8,165 nucleotides of DNA from Croceicoccus sp. (GCA_029936705.1 JAPYSD010000134.1:1-8165); one strand, 5' to 3'; positions 1 to 6,101 are shown, counted from the first letter of the stretch. Notes: generated by a model not told the origin, from the sequence alone. Made by a program: numbers and translations.

Positions 1-203
1 GTGCAGGACACGACTTCATCGACATAGTCGGGGTCGTGGATGGCTTCCAGCCATGCTCTTGGCATGACTTCGGGCGCATGCACCGTCATCGCAGCACCGC
101 TTTCGACCAGCGCGCGCATGACCAGCGCGTATTTGTCATGAGGGAAAGTCCCGGCCCGCGCGCTTTCGACCACGTAGCCGGGATGATGGACGACATGCAG
201 CAT
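1..203 (-). CDS. Histone deacetylase / acetoin-utilization (AcuC-like) family protein, N-terminal part, cut by window edge
   Basis: Reading leftward from an ATG at 203-201, 67 codons stay open to the window edge. The peptide begins MLHVVHHPGYVVESARAG and carries the usual N-terminal pattern of the bacterial arginase/deacetylase fold: HHPGY (residues 6-10), FPHDKY (20-25), HAPEVMPRAWLEAIHDPDY (42-60). Family members are zinc-dependent amidohydrolases that deacetylate acetyl-lysine or acetylpolyamine-like substrates. The metal-binding Asp/His residues lie further into the protein, beyond the window, so activity cannot be judged. The frame stays open upstream (a GTG lies at 287-285), but the ATG matches where family proteins usually begin; no clear Shine-Dalgarno precedes it. 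The gene is transcribed divergently from the SDR gene across a 173-bp gap. Family recognised from memory of conserved motifs; the exact substrate class is unknown. Confidence 0.8.
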   Translation of the reverse strand, partial: MLHVVHHPGYVVESARAGTFPHDKYALVMRALVESGAAMTVHAPEVMPRAWLEAIHDPDYVDEVVSC

Positions 204-317
204 GTCACGCAGGTAATACGCGCGAACGCGCAGGTCGAGGCTGCAGGCTGTGAAAGCCCGGCCCGCTGCCGTGCGCCTCGGCTTCACACCATCCCGCCGC
301 AGGAATGCCGCGTCCAA

Positions 318-343
318 GGAACCGCCGGACGGGTGAGCAGGTT
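318..343 (+). promoter_or_regulatory. Candidate EcfG-type (general stress) promoter upstream of the SDR gene
   Basis: GGAAC at 318-322 is followed after 17 nt by GGTT at 340-343. The alphaproteobacterial general-stress sigma factor EcfG/SigT recognises GGAAC-N16/17-CGTT, so this matches at every position except the first base of the -10 box. The -10 box ends 33 bp before the SDR ATG at 377, a normal distance. Inference only: a short motif in GC-rich DNA can arise by chance, and the sigma factor gene is not in the window. Confidence 0.4.
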
Positions 344-359
344 TTGCTGGCGTAAACCT
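339..359. repeat. Short inverted repeat in the SDR leader
   Basis: AGGTTT (339-344) and AAACCT (354-359) form a perfect 6-bp inverted repeat around a 9-nt spacer, overlapping the putative -10 element and ending 17 nt before the SDR start codon. It could be a small operator or a weak 5'-UTR hairpin. The arms are short, so chance is a real possibility. Confidence 0.25.
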
Positions 360-376
360 CAAGTGGAAAATGCCGC

Positions 377-1156
377 ATGTCTCATACGCTGGATAACCGG
401 ATCGCCCTCGTCACGGGAGGCGATTCGGGTATCGGGGCCGCCTGCGTGGCGACCCTTGCCGCGGCGGGCGCGCATGTCGCCACCATTTTCTATCACGACG
501 AGAAAGGCGCCAAAGACGCGGCATCGGCGGCGCGCAAGCATGGGCGCGAGGGGATCGCGATCCAGTGCGACGTCGGCGACGAGGACGCGGTCGAGAAGGC
601 GTTCGACGAAGTCCGCGACAGGATCGGCATGCCCGACATCCTCGTGAACTCGGCCGGGCTGAACATGAGCGGGGTCAAGGTCACCGACATGGACCTGAAA
701 CAGTGGGAGCGGGTGGTGCGCACCGATCTCACCGGCACCTTCCTGACTTCGCGCCGGTTCGCGCGCGATCTGCGTTCGGCGGAAAAGCCCGGCGCGATCG
801 TCAACATCACCAGCATCCACGCCTTTGCCATGCGCGCAGGCGGGGCGGACTATTGCGCGGCCAAGGGCGGGCAGCAGAACCTTACCGAGACGATGGCGCT
901 CGAACTTGCCGACGCGAAGATAACCGTGAACGCGATCGCGCCCGGCATGATCCTCACCCCGATGAACGAAGAGGCGGTCGAGGATAAGGATTACCGCGCC
1001 TCACTTACCAAAAACATACCCCTGCTGCGCGCGGGACGGCCCGAGGAGGTCGCCGAGGTCGCGCTGTTCCTCGCCTCGCCCGCGGGAAGCTATATCACCG
1101 GGACGACCATCACCATCGACGGCGGCCTCTCGCTGCTGGTCGGCCAGGGCGCCTAG
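377..1156 (+). CDS. SDR family oxidoreductase (glucose-1-dehydrogenase-like)
   Basis: A 259-residue classical short-chain dehydrogenase, the normal length for the family. The Rossmann cofactor motif TGGDSGIG is at residues 13-20, the NNAG-type motif appears as NSAG at 91-94, catalytic Ser is S146 (in NITS), and the YxxxK pair is Y159/K163 (YCAAKGG). The C-terminal ITGTTITIDGG segment (240-250) is typical. The GGDSGIG and DYCAAKGG signatures resemble glucose 1-dehydrogenases and general-stress SDRs, which oxidise sugars or other alcohols with NAD(P)+; the substrate here is not determined. The usual tetrad Asn is Asp (D117 in RTDLTG). The ATG at 377 is preceded by a weak purine stretch at 363-370; another ATG at 370 is out of frame. 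First gene of the rightward cluster, with a candidate EcfG promoter upstream. It ends in TAG, only 3 nt before the next start codon. Confidence 0.93.
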   Translation: MSHTLDNRIALVTGGDSGIGAACVATLAAAGAHVATIFYHDEKGAKDAASAARKHGREGIAIQCDVGDEDAVEKAFDEVRDRIGMPDILVNSAGLNMSGVKVTDMDLKQWERVVRTDLTGTFLTSRRFARDLRSAEKPGAIVNITSIHAFAMRAGGADYCAAKGGQQNLTETMALELADAKITVNAIAPGMILTPMNEEAVEDKDYRASLTKNIPLLRAGRPEEVAEVALFLASPAGSYITGTTITIDGGLSLLVGQGA

Positions 1157-1159
1157 GCC

Positions 1160-2065
1160 GTGGCGCGCTACGGGGTCGACCGGGTCGACACCATCCGGCT
1201 CGAAGGACCGGAAGCGCTGACATCGTGCCAGTTGATGAGCCCGTTCGTATGGCAGCCCTCCGCGGGCGGAAAGCGGCTGATGCTGGTGCGCGCGGTGGCG
1301 CAGGATCATGCGCAGACGGGCAAGGGCATATCCGGCACCATCTGGCTGGCGGCCGAGCAGGAGGATGCGCTGACCTTCCTTGCCGACGACGAACCCCTGA
1401 TCGTCCCCGGCCCCGGCCTGCTGGACTGCATGGGCTGCGAGGATCCGACCGTCGTGCCGACCGACGAGGGCTGCATCGTCTATTACACCGGCCTCGACCC
1501 GAACGGCGCGGCGCAGATGCTCTACGCAGAAGGCGCCGACATACGCGGGATCGTGAAGCAGGGCATCGCCTATGCCTCCACCAATACCGAGAGCAACACC
1601 AAGGAAGCCACCGTCGACCGCACCCAGGACGGCGAGTGGCGACTGCTGTTCGAATATTCGCGGGACAATCGCTCGCGCATCGGGATCGCGGACGGCAACG
1701 GTCCCGCGGGCTACTGGACCGAGCACGACGACCCGCTGACTGCGCGCGAGGACAAGTGGGATTGCTGGCACCTCAGCACCGGTCCCTTGCTGGTCGACGA
1801 ACCGGGCGGGCCGCTGTTCTTCTACAACGGTTCGGACAAGGATGCGCACTGGGGCATCGGCTGGGCGATCCTGCACCCGGATTGCCTGACCGTGGCGGAG
1901 CGCTGCGACGATCCGCTGATCGGCCCGCCACCCGCAAACGGCGACGGGGTAGAGATCAGTTTCGCCGCCTCGGCCGTGCGCGATGGCGACGCGATCTGGC
2001 TGTATTACTCGACCGACGACCGGCGGCTCAATCGCGCCATCGTCCGGCGGCTGGGCGACGAGTGA
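1160..2065 (+). CDS. Five-bladed beta-propeller glycosidase/phosphorylase-like protein (GH130-related)
   Basis: A 301-residue soluble protein with a GTG start 3 nt after the SDR stop, so probably translationally coupled to it; no strong ribosome site precedes it. Repeating blade-like segments are visible: a W/F-rich N-terminus (MSPFVW 26-31), CEDPTVV (93-99) followed by GCIVYYTG (104-111), TKEATV (147-152), WRLLFEYSR (160-168), STGPLL (206-211) with PLFFYNGSD (218-226), and the C-terminal WLYYSTDDRRLNRAIVRR (280-297). This order resembles GH130 beta-mannoside phosphorylases/hydrolases and related GH43/32-clan propellers. The GH130 core EDPR motif appears as EDPT here, so a phosphate-dependent reaction is not assured. 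There is no signal peptide, so it is expected in the cytoplasm. It may cleave or sense an oligosaccharide feeding the neighbouring dehydrogenases. Fold call fairly confident, reaction uncertain. Confidence 0.72.
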   Translation: MARYGVDRVDTIRLEGPEALTSCQLMSPFVWQPSAGGKRLMLVRAVAQDHAQTGKGISGTIWLAAEQEDALTFLADDEPLIVPGPGLLDCMGCEDPTVVPTDEGCIVYYTGLDPNGAAQMLYAEGADIRGIVKQGIAYASTNTESNTKEATVDRTQDGEWRLLFEYSRDNRSRIGIADGNGPAGYWTEHDDPLTAREDKWDCWHLSTGPLLVDEPGGPLFFYNGSDKDAHWGIGWAILHPDCLTVAERCDDPLIGPPPANGDGVEISFAASAVRDGDAIWLYYSTDDRRLNRAIVRRLGDE

Positions 2066-2144
2066 TGGCGCGGGGTCCGCCACGATTAGCGCGGGCCTGC
2101 AGCCCGTACCCGGCGGGCCGGCCGACATTCTTCGAGAGCGCGAC

Positions 2145-3386
2145 ATGACGCGTCCCAACAGCCATTCCGACATTGCCGAGATGGGCGGAACGCCGCATCG
2201 CCGGTTCTATACCGGCGGCGATATCGCCAAGGTCCAGTCGATCTTCGACCTGAGGGCGCGCACCCACCGGCTGATGCCGGATTTCGTGCTGGAATATCTG
2301 GAAGGCGGATCGGGCGAGGAAGGCACCCTGCTGCGCGAGCGGGAGGCGTTTGCCGAGTGGCGTTTCATGCCGCACACGCTGGTGGACGAAAGCCACCGCG
2401 ACGTGTCGGTCGACATCCTGGGCCGGCCCGCCGCCATGCCGCTGGTCGTAGCGCCGACCGGCCTGAACGGCGTGTTCATGCGCGGTGCCGACACGGCGCT
2501 GGCGCAGGGCGCGGCGCGGGCCGGCGTGCCCTTCACGCAAAGCACCATGTCGAACGACCCGATGGAGCAGGTCGGCGCGGTGAACGGCCTGCGCCACTGG
2601 TGGCAGCTCTATGTCTTCGGCGGCGAGGAGATCTGGCAGGAACTGGTCGACCGCGCGCATCGCAATGGCTGCGAGGCGCTGGTGCTGACCACCAATTCGC
2701 AGATCTTCGGCCAGCGCGAATGGGACAGCAGGGGCCGCACGGCATCGGGCTTTCCGACCCTGTCGAGCACGTTCAACGCCGCGCTGCATCCGCGCTGGGT
2801 CGCATCGACAATGGACCGCGGGATGCCGGAATTCGCCAATGTCGTGGACTTCATTCCCAGGGACAAGCGCAGCTTTTTCCAGAGTGCCGACTGGATCCGC
2901 GAGCAGATGCCGCGTTCGATGAGCTGGGACACGGTTCAGAAGATCCGCCTGCGCTGGAAGGATCGGCCGTTCTTCATCAAGGGCATCCTCAACCTGGACG
3001 ACGTGCGCCGCGCGAAGGACAGCGGCGTCGACGGCATTATCCTCGGCAGCCACGGCGGGCGGCAGACCGACTGGGCGGTCAGCGCGCTCGATATCCTGCA
3101 GCAGGCGCGCGAAATCGTCGGTCCGGACTATCCGCTCTTCATGTCGGGCGGGGTGCGGCGGGGAACGGACATCTTGAAGGCGCGGGCGCTGGGGGCGGAT
3201 GTCGTGATGACCGGCCGGGCCACGCTCTACGGCCTGTGCGCCTATGGCGCGGACGGGGTGGCCAAGGCGATCGAGCTGCTGCGCACCGAGATGATGAACG
3301 AGCTTGGCCAGATCGGCGTCCGGACCCTGCATGACCTCGATACCAGCGTGCTTGCGCGGACCGGTGACCTGCCGCTGCGCGGTTGA
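2145..3386 (+). CDS. FMN-dependent alpha-hydroxy-acid oxidase/dehydrogenase-like protein (MdlB-like)
   Basis: A 413-residue TIM-barrel flavoenzyme of the glycolate oxidase / L-lactate / mandelate dehydrogenase family, which oxidises 2-hydroxy acids to 2-oxo acids. The frame opens at 1983, but the ATG at 2145 with GAGAG at 2134-2138 gives the normal family N-terminus; the extra 54 codons would lie inside the previous gene. Recognisable parts: EYLEGG (50-55), APTGLNG (103-109), WQLYVFGG (153-160), REWD (191-194), FIKGIL (277-282), SHGGRQTD (302-309), SGGVRRGTDILKA (334-346) and GRATLYGL (358-365). The catalytic set maps to Y156, R191, K279, H303 and R306, with spacing identical to spinach glycolate oxidase. 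Three usually conserved positions differ: Tyr24 becomes L49, Asp157 becomes N184, Asp285 becomes S334. No membrane segment or signal peptide is visible. Family certain; substrate, electron acceptor and catalytic competence open. Confidence 0.9.
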   Translation: MTRPNSHSDIAEMGGTPHRRFYTGGDIAKVQSIFDLRARTHRLMPDFVLEYLEGGSGEEGTLLREREAFAEWRFMPHTLVDESHRDVSVDILGRPAAMPLVVAPTGLNGVFMRGADTALAQGAARAGVPFTQSTMSNDPMEQVGAVNGLRHWWQLYVFGGEEIWQELVDRAHRNGCEALVLTTNSQIFGQREWDSRGRTASGFPTLSSTFNAALHPRWVASTMDRGMPEFANVVDFIPRDKRSFFQSADWIREQMPRSMSWDTVQKIRLRWKDRPFFIKGILNLDDVRRAKDSGVDGIILGSHGGRQTDWAVSALDILQQAREIVGPDYPLFMSGGVRRGTDILKARALGADVVMTGRATLYGLCAYGADGVAKAIELLRTEMMNELGQIGVRTLHDLDTSVLARTGDLPLRG

Positions 3387-3505
3387 ACCGTTCGGCGCGG
3401 CAGCCGTTCGCCCTGCCTCTTGCGGGTTCGCCCGGCGGAACGGGCACCCGATCCGTCCATTGAGAAACCGGTGGGAGGGGAACCTTAGATCGAAGGTCCT
3501 TGTCC
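3387..3505. other. Intergenic gap before the TPP enzyme
   Basis: This is the longest gap among the plus-strand genes (119 bp) and the likeliest place for an internal promoter. GGAAC at 3437-3441 is followed after 16 nt by CATT (3458-3461), a poorer match to the EcfG consensus than the element at 318. TTGAGA at 3460-3465 has no good -10 partner. An imperfect hairpin (about 3426-3440, GTTCGCC against GGCGGAAC) lacks a T-run, so it is not a convincing terminator. GAAGG at 3492-3496 is the ribosome site of the next gene. Confidence 0.4.
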
Positions 3506-4402
3506 ATGTCCCAAACCGTCTCGCATTTCGTCTGGCAGCGTCTTCACGACTGGGGCGTACGCCGCATCTTCGGCTATCCCGGCGACGGGATCAACGGGCT
3601 AATCGGCGCCCTCGACGAGATGAAGGACAAGTTCGATTTCGTGCAGGTCCGGCACGAGGAAATGGCCGCCTTCATGGCGTCGGCCCATGCCAAGTTCACC
3701 GGCGAACTGGGCGTGTGCCTTGCCACCAGCGGACCGGGCGCGGCGCATCTGCTGACCGGGCTCTACGATGCGCGGCTGGACCACATGCCGGTGCTGGCCA
3801 TCGCGGGGCAGCAGGCGCGCACCGCGGTCGGTGCGCATTACCAGCAGGAGCTGGACCTGACCTCGATGTTCAAGGACGTGGCAGGCGATTTCACCGGCTA
3901 CGCCATGGTCCCTTCGCAGGTTCGGCACCTGGTCGACCGCGCGGTTCGCATCGCGATGGGCCGCCGCCGCGTGACCGCCCTGATCTTTCCGAACGACCTT
4001 CAGGAAGAAACGATGGAGGAGCCCAAGCGCAAGCACGGGCATGTCTTTTCCGGCGTGGGCTGGTCGCCGCCCGTCGTGGTCCCGGCAGAGGACGATCTGC
4101 GCCGCGCGGCCGAGGTGCTCAACACCGGCAAGAAGGTCGCGATCCTGTGCGGCGCGGGGTGCAAGACGGCCATCGACGAATGCATCGCGGTGGCGGACAG
4201 GCTGCAGGCCGGCGCGGCCAAGGCCCTTCTGGGCAAGGATGTGCTGCCCGACGATCTGCCGTGGGTCACAGGCTCGATCGGCCTGCTCGGCACCAAGCCG
4301 AGTTACGATCTGATGATGGAATGCGACACGCTGCTAATGTTGGGCAGCGGATTTCCCTATGCCGAGTTCCTGCCCAAGGAGGGGCAGGCGCGGGGCGTGT
4401 AG
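3506..4402 (+). CDS. N-terminal fragment of the TPP enzyme (PYR domain and half of the central domain)
   Basis: If the TAG terminates, this 298-residue product is made. It holds the N-terminal pyrimidine-binding domain (about 1-170) with GYPGDGIN (23-30), the invariant catalytic Glu in RHE (E51), ATSGPGAAHLLTGLYDA (73-89) and the AIAGQQ segment (98-103), then the first part of the central Rossmann-like domain with ILCGAGC (213-219) and LLMLGSGFPYAEFLP (276-290). It lacks the pyrophosphate-binding domain, so alone it should not bind cofactor productively. Confidence 0.55.
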   Translation: MSQTVSHFVWQRLHDWGVRRIFGYPGDGINGLIGALDEMKDKFDFVQVRHEEMAAFMASAHAKFTGELGVCLATSGPGAAHLLTGLYDARLDHMPVLAIAGQQARTAVGAHYQQELDLTSMFKDVAGDFTGYAMVPSQVRHLVDRAVRIAMGRRRVTALIFPNDLQEETMEEPKRKHGHVFSGVGWSPPVVVPAEDDLRRAAEVLNTGKKVAILCGAGCKTAIDECIAVADRLQAGAAKALLGKDVLPDDLPWVTGSIGLLGTKPSYDLMMECDTLLMLGSGFPYAEFLPKEGQARGV

Positions 4403-5290
4403 GTCGACATCGATCCCGGCATGCTGTCGATCCGGTTCGCGCATGACGTCAATCTGCAGGGCGACGTCGGCGCGACGCTGCGCGCGCTGATGCCGATGCT
4501 GGACCAGAAGACCGACACCGGCTGGCGCGAAGACATCGCCAAGGGCAAGGACAAGTGGCTTGGCACGCTGCGCGACCGGGCGATGGTGCCGGCCAATCCC
4601 GTCAATCCGCAGCGTATCTTCCACGAGCTGAGCCCGCGCCTGCCCGACAATTGCATCCTGACCAGCGACAGCGGGTCGTGCGCCAACTGGTATGCGCGCG
4701 ACGTGCAGATGCGGCGCGGGATGAAGGCATCGCTGTCGGGCGGTCTCGCGTCGATGGGAGCGGGCGTGCCCTATGCCATCGCGGCGAAGTTCGCCTTTCC
4801 CGATCGCCCGGTAATCGCCTCGGTCGGGGACGGTGCCATGCAGATGAACAACATGGCCGAACTGATTACCGTGGCGAAATATCGCGAGCGCTGGCCGAAC
4901 CAGACCTTCGTCGTATGCGTGCTGAACAACGAGGACCTCAACCAGGTCACGTGGGAGCAGCGGGTGATGGAAGGCAATCCGCGGGCAGTGATCACGCAGG
5001 ACCTGCCGAACGTGCCCTATCACAAGTTCGCCGAGCTGATCGGGCTGAAGGGGATCTATGTCGACGATCCCGACAGGATGGGCGACGCCTGGGACGAGGC
5101 TCTCTCCGCCGGAATACCCTGCGTGCTTGAGGTGAAGACCGACCCCGAGGTGCCGCCATTGCCGTCGCATATCAGCTTCGAACAGGCCGAGCACCTGATG
5201 CAGACCCTGGCGAAGGGCGATCCCGACGAGGCCGGCGTCATCAAGGGCAGCGTCAAGCAGGTGCTGAGCAGTGTCTTCGCCGACGATTGA
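4403..5290 (+). CDS. C-terminal fragment of the TPP enzyme (rest of central domain and PP domain)
   Basis: The frame continues straight after the TAG. The first internal ATG is at 4421 (codon 306) and has no ribosome site, so independent initiation is doubtful. The fragment carries the TPP/Mg-binding domain: SDSGSCANWYARD, GGLASMGAGVPYAIAAK, then GDG at codons 441-443 and NN at 474-475, followed by EDLNQVTWEQR (476-486). The GDG-to-NN span is about six residues longer than in acetolactate synthases; as I recall, this is usual in this PoxB-like subgroup. The C-terminus (EVPPLPSHISFEQAEHL) is also subgroup-typical. Nothing in it looks decayed. Confidence 0.5.
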   Translation, partial: VDIDPGMLSIRFAHDVNLQGDVGATLRALMPMLDQKTDTGWREDIAKGKDKWLGTLRDRAMVPANPVNPQRIFHELSPRLPDNCILTSDSGSCANWYARDVQMRRGMKASLSGGLASMGAGVPYAIAAKFAFPDRPVIASVGDGAMQMNNMAELITVAKYRERWPNQTFVVCVLNNEDLNQVTWEQRVMEGNPRAVITQDLPNVPYHKFAELIGLKGIYVDDPDRMGDAWDEALSAGIPCVLEVKTDPEVPPLPSHISFEQAEHLMQTLAKGDPDEAGVIKGSVKQVLSSVFADD

Positions 5291-6101
5291 GGTTAGGCGG
5301 ACGCTGAACGAAGCCGGAAGGTTGATTGCAGGCGGAGCGGCGATTGTCGCTGGCTCCGTCCTGGCCGACAGCGCGATGGAACATTACCGCGGCAGCTTTG
5401 CGAATCCCGCGATGCTGCTTCCACTGGCGGCGTCCGGTCTTTCGCTTGCCATCAACGGCGCGGAAAGCAGCGACATCCGTCCGGGCGAAATCGGTATGGC
5501 GGCGCATGTCGGTGCCATCGCGGTCGGATCGCTGGGACTTGGCTTTCACCTGTACAATATCGTCAAGCAGCCCGGACGGCTGATGTTCACCAACCTGTTC
5601 TACCAGGCGCCGATCGGTGCGCCTGCCGCGCTGGTGCTGGCAGGGTCGCTGGGGTCGGCGGGCAACCGACTGGCATCCGGCAGGACATCGCTCGGCCCGC
5701 TTGGCATCGGCGATGGGCGGCTGCTCGCCGGTTACACCGCGCTCGGGATCCTTGGCACCAGCGGAGAGGCGGCGCTGCTGCATTTTCGCGGGGCCTATCA
5801 CGATCCGGCGATGTGGCTGCCGGTGTCGATCCCGCCGCTGGCCGCGCTGTCGCTGGCCCGCGATGCGCTGACCGGGCGGGCAAGCAGCGTCACGACCGCG
5901 CTTCTCGCGGCGACGGCGGCGCTGGGTTTCGTCGGGGCGGCGTTCCATGCCTATGGCGTGCAGCGCAACATGGGTGGGTGGCGCAACTGGCGCCAGAACC
6001 TGCTGGCTGGCCCGCCCCTGCCCGCACCGCCTTCGTTCACCGGGCTTGCCATCGTTGGGCTGGGCGCCCTGCTCTTGCTGCGGAGAATGGCGCGTGGATG
6101 A
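5271..6101 (+). CDS. Integral membrane protein with an internal duplication (4+4 helices), function unknown
   Basis: A 276-residue hydrophobic protein with about eight membrane segments (roughly 17-34, 44-62, 76-97, 110-130, 150-170, 178-197, 207-229, 255-271). I do not recognise its family. Its two halves are repeats: HYRGSFANPAMLLP (38-51) matches HFRGAYHDPAMWLP (171-184), and GFHLY (91-95) matches AFHAY (224-228) at the same 133-residue offset; the fourth helices also align (NLFYQAPIGAP 108-118 with NLLAGPPLPAP 243-253, offset 135). Histidines H38/H171 and H93/H226 occupy equivalent positions at or in helices, so metal or heme ligation is conceivable but unproven. GTG 5271 is the most upstream usable start and overlaps the TPP gene by 20 nt; the true start could be a little downstream. 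It overlaps the next gene by 8 nt, suggesting it works with the GMC dehydrogenase subunits. Confidence 0.75.
   Translation: MSSPTIEVRRTLNEAGRLIAGGAAIVAGSVLADSAMEHYRGSFANPAMLLPLAASGLSLAINGAESSDIRPGEIGMAAHVGAIAVGSLGLGFHLYNIVKQPGRLMFTNLFYQAPIGAPAALVLAGSLGSAGNRLASGRTSLGPLGIGDGRLLAGYTALGILGTSGEAALLHFRGAYHDPAMWLPVSIPPLAALSLARDALTGRASSVTTALLAATAALGFVGAAFHAYGVQRNMGGWRNWRQNLLAGPPLPAPPSFTGLAIVGLGALLLLRRMARG
6082..6085 (+). promoter_or_regulatory. Ribosome binding site fixing the subunit-3 start
   Basis: GGAG sits 8 nt before GTG 6094, inside the end of the membrane-protein gene. It supports GTG 6094 over the ATG at 5947, which would add 49 residues of unrelated out-of-frame sequence read from the upstream gene. 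Confidence 0.6.

Larger units (their letters stand above)
204..376. other. Divergent intergenic region between the deacetylase-like and SDR genes
   Basis: This 173-bp stretch separates two divergent genes and should hold both promoters. A plus-strand frame is open across it, but that frame is antisense to the deacetylase start and then out of frame over the SDR gene, so it is not believable as a gene. The only promoter-like match I find is the rightward GGAAC-N17-GGTT element at 318-343. I see no convincing leftward promoter for the deacetylase gene and no terminator hairpin with a T-run. Confidence 0.6.
3506..5290 (+). pseudogene. Thiamine-diphosphate-dependent enzyme (PoxB/YdaP-type pyruvate oxidase-like), interrupted by an in-frame TAG
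   Basis: A single reading frame of 594 codons encodes a complete TPP enzyme of the acetolactate synthase/pyruvate oxidase superfamily, except that codon 299 is TAG (4400-4402). Sequence on both sides is collinear with the family and in the same frame: ...KEGQARGV, stop, VDIDPGML... Homologues, as I recall them, have Gln there (GVQIDID), so one C-to-T change (CAG to TAG) explains it. No frameshift, deletion or second stop is present. ATG 3506 is the preferred start, with GAAGG at 3492-3496; TTG 3500 is too close to it. Pyruvate oxidases convert pyruvate to acetate and CO2 using TPP and FAD; relatives such as B. subtilis YdaP are general-stress proteins. The substrate here is unproven. Either a recent pseudogene, a sequencing or assembly error, or a readthrough product. 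The 3' end overlaps the next gene by 20 nt. Confidence 0.85.

Noticed and set aside
36..647. Plus-strand frame of 203 codons across the left intergenic region
   Set aside because: It is antisense to the deacetylase start, then overlaps the SDR gene in another frame, and its Arg/Pro/Ser-rich product looks like no protein family.
1983..2144. 54-codon N-terminal extension of the FMN oxidase
   Set aside because: It lies mostly inside the propeller gene; family proteins start near the ATG at 2145, which has GAGAG upstream.
1001..2173. Minus-strand open frame of 390 codons
   Set aside because: Mirror of the SDR end and propeller gene, caused by high GC at third positions; no recognisable motifs or ribosome site.
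2028..3332. Minus-strand open frame of 434 codons
   Set aside because: Entirely antisense to the FMN oxidase gene, which has clear family motifs; the His/Arg/Ala-rich product is typical shadow sequence.
3426..3440. Hairpin after the FMN gene as an intrinsic terminator
   Set aside because: The stem is imperfect with almost no loop and there is no T-run after it.
4400..4402. TAG read as pyrrolysine or a reassigned sense codon
   Set aside because: The SDR gene uses TAG as a true stop, no downstream recoding structure was seen, and a simple CAG-to-TAG change suffices; kept only as a remote alternative.
4334..5194. Minus-strand open frame of 286 codons
   Set aside because: Antisense to the TPP enzyme's C-terminal half; no family resemblance.
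5947..6093. 49-codon N-terminal extension of the subunit-3 protein
   Set aside because: Out-of-frame reading of the membrane-protein gene; GTG 6094 has a good GGAG and gives the family N-terminus.
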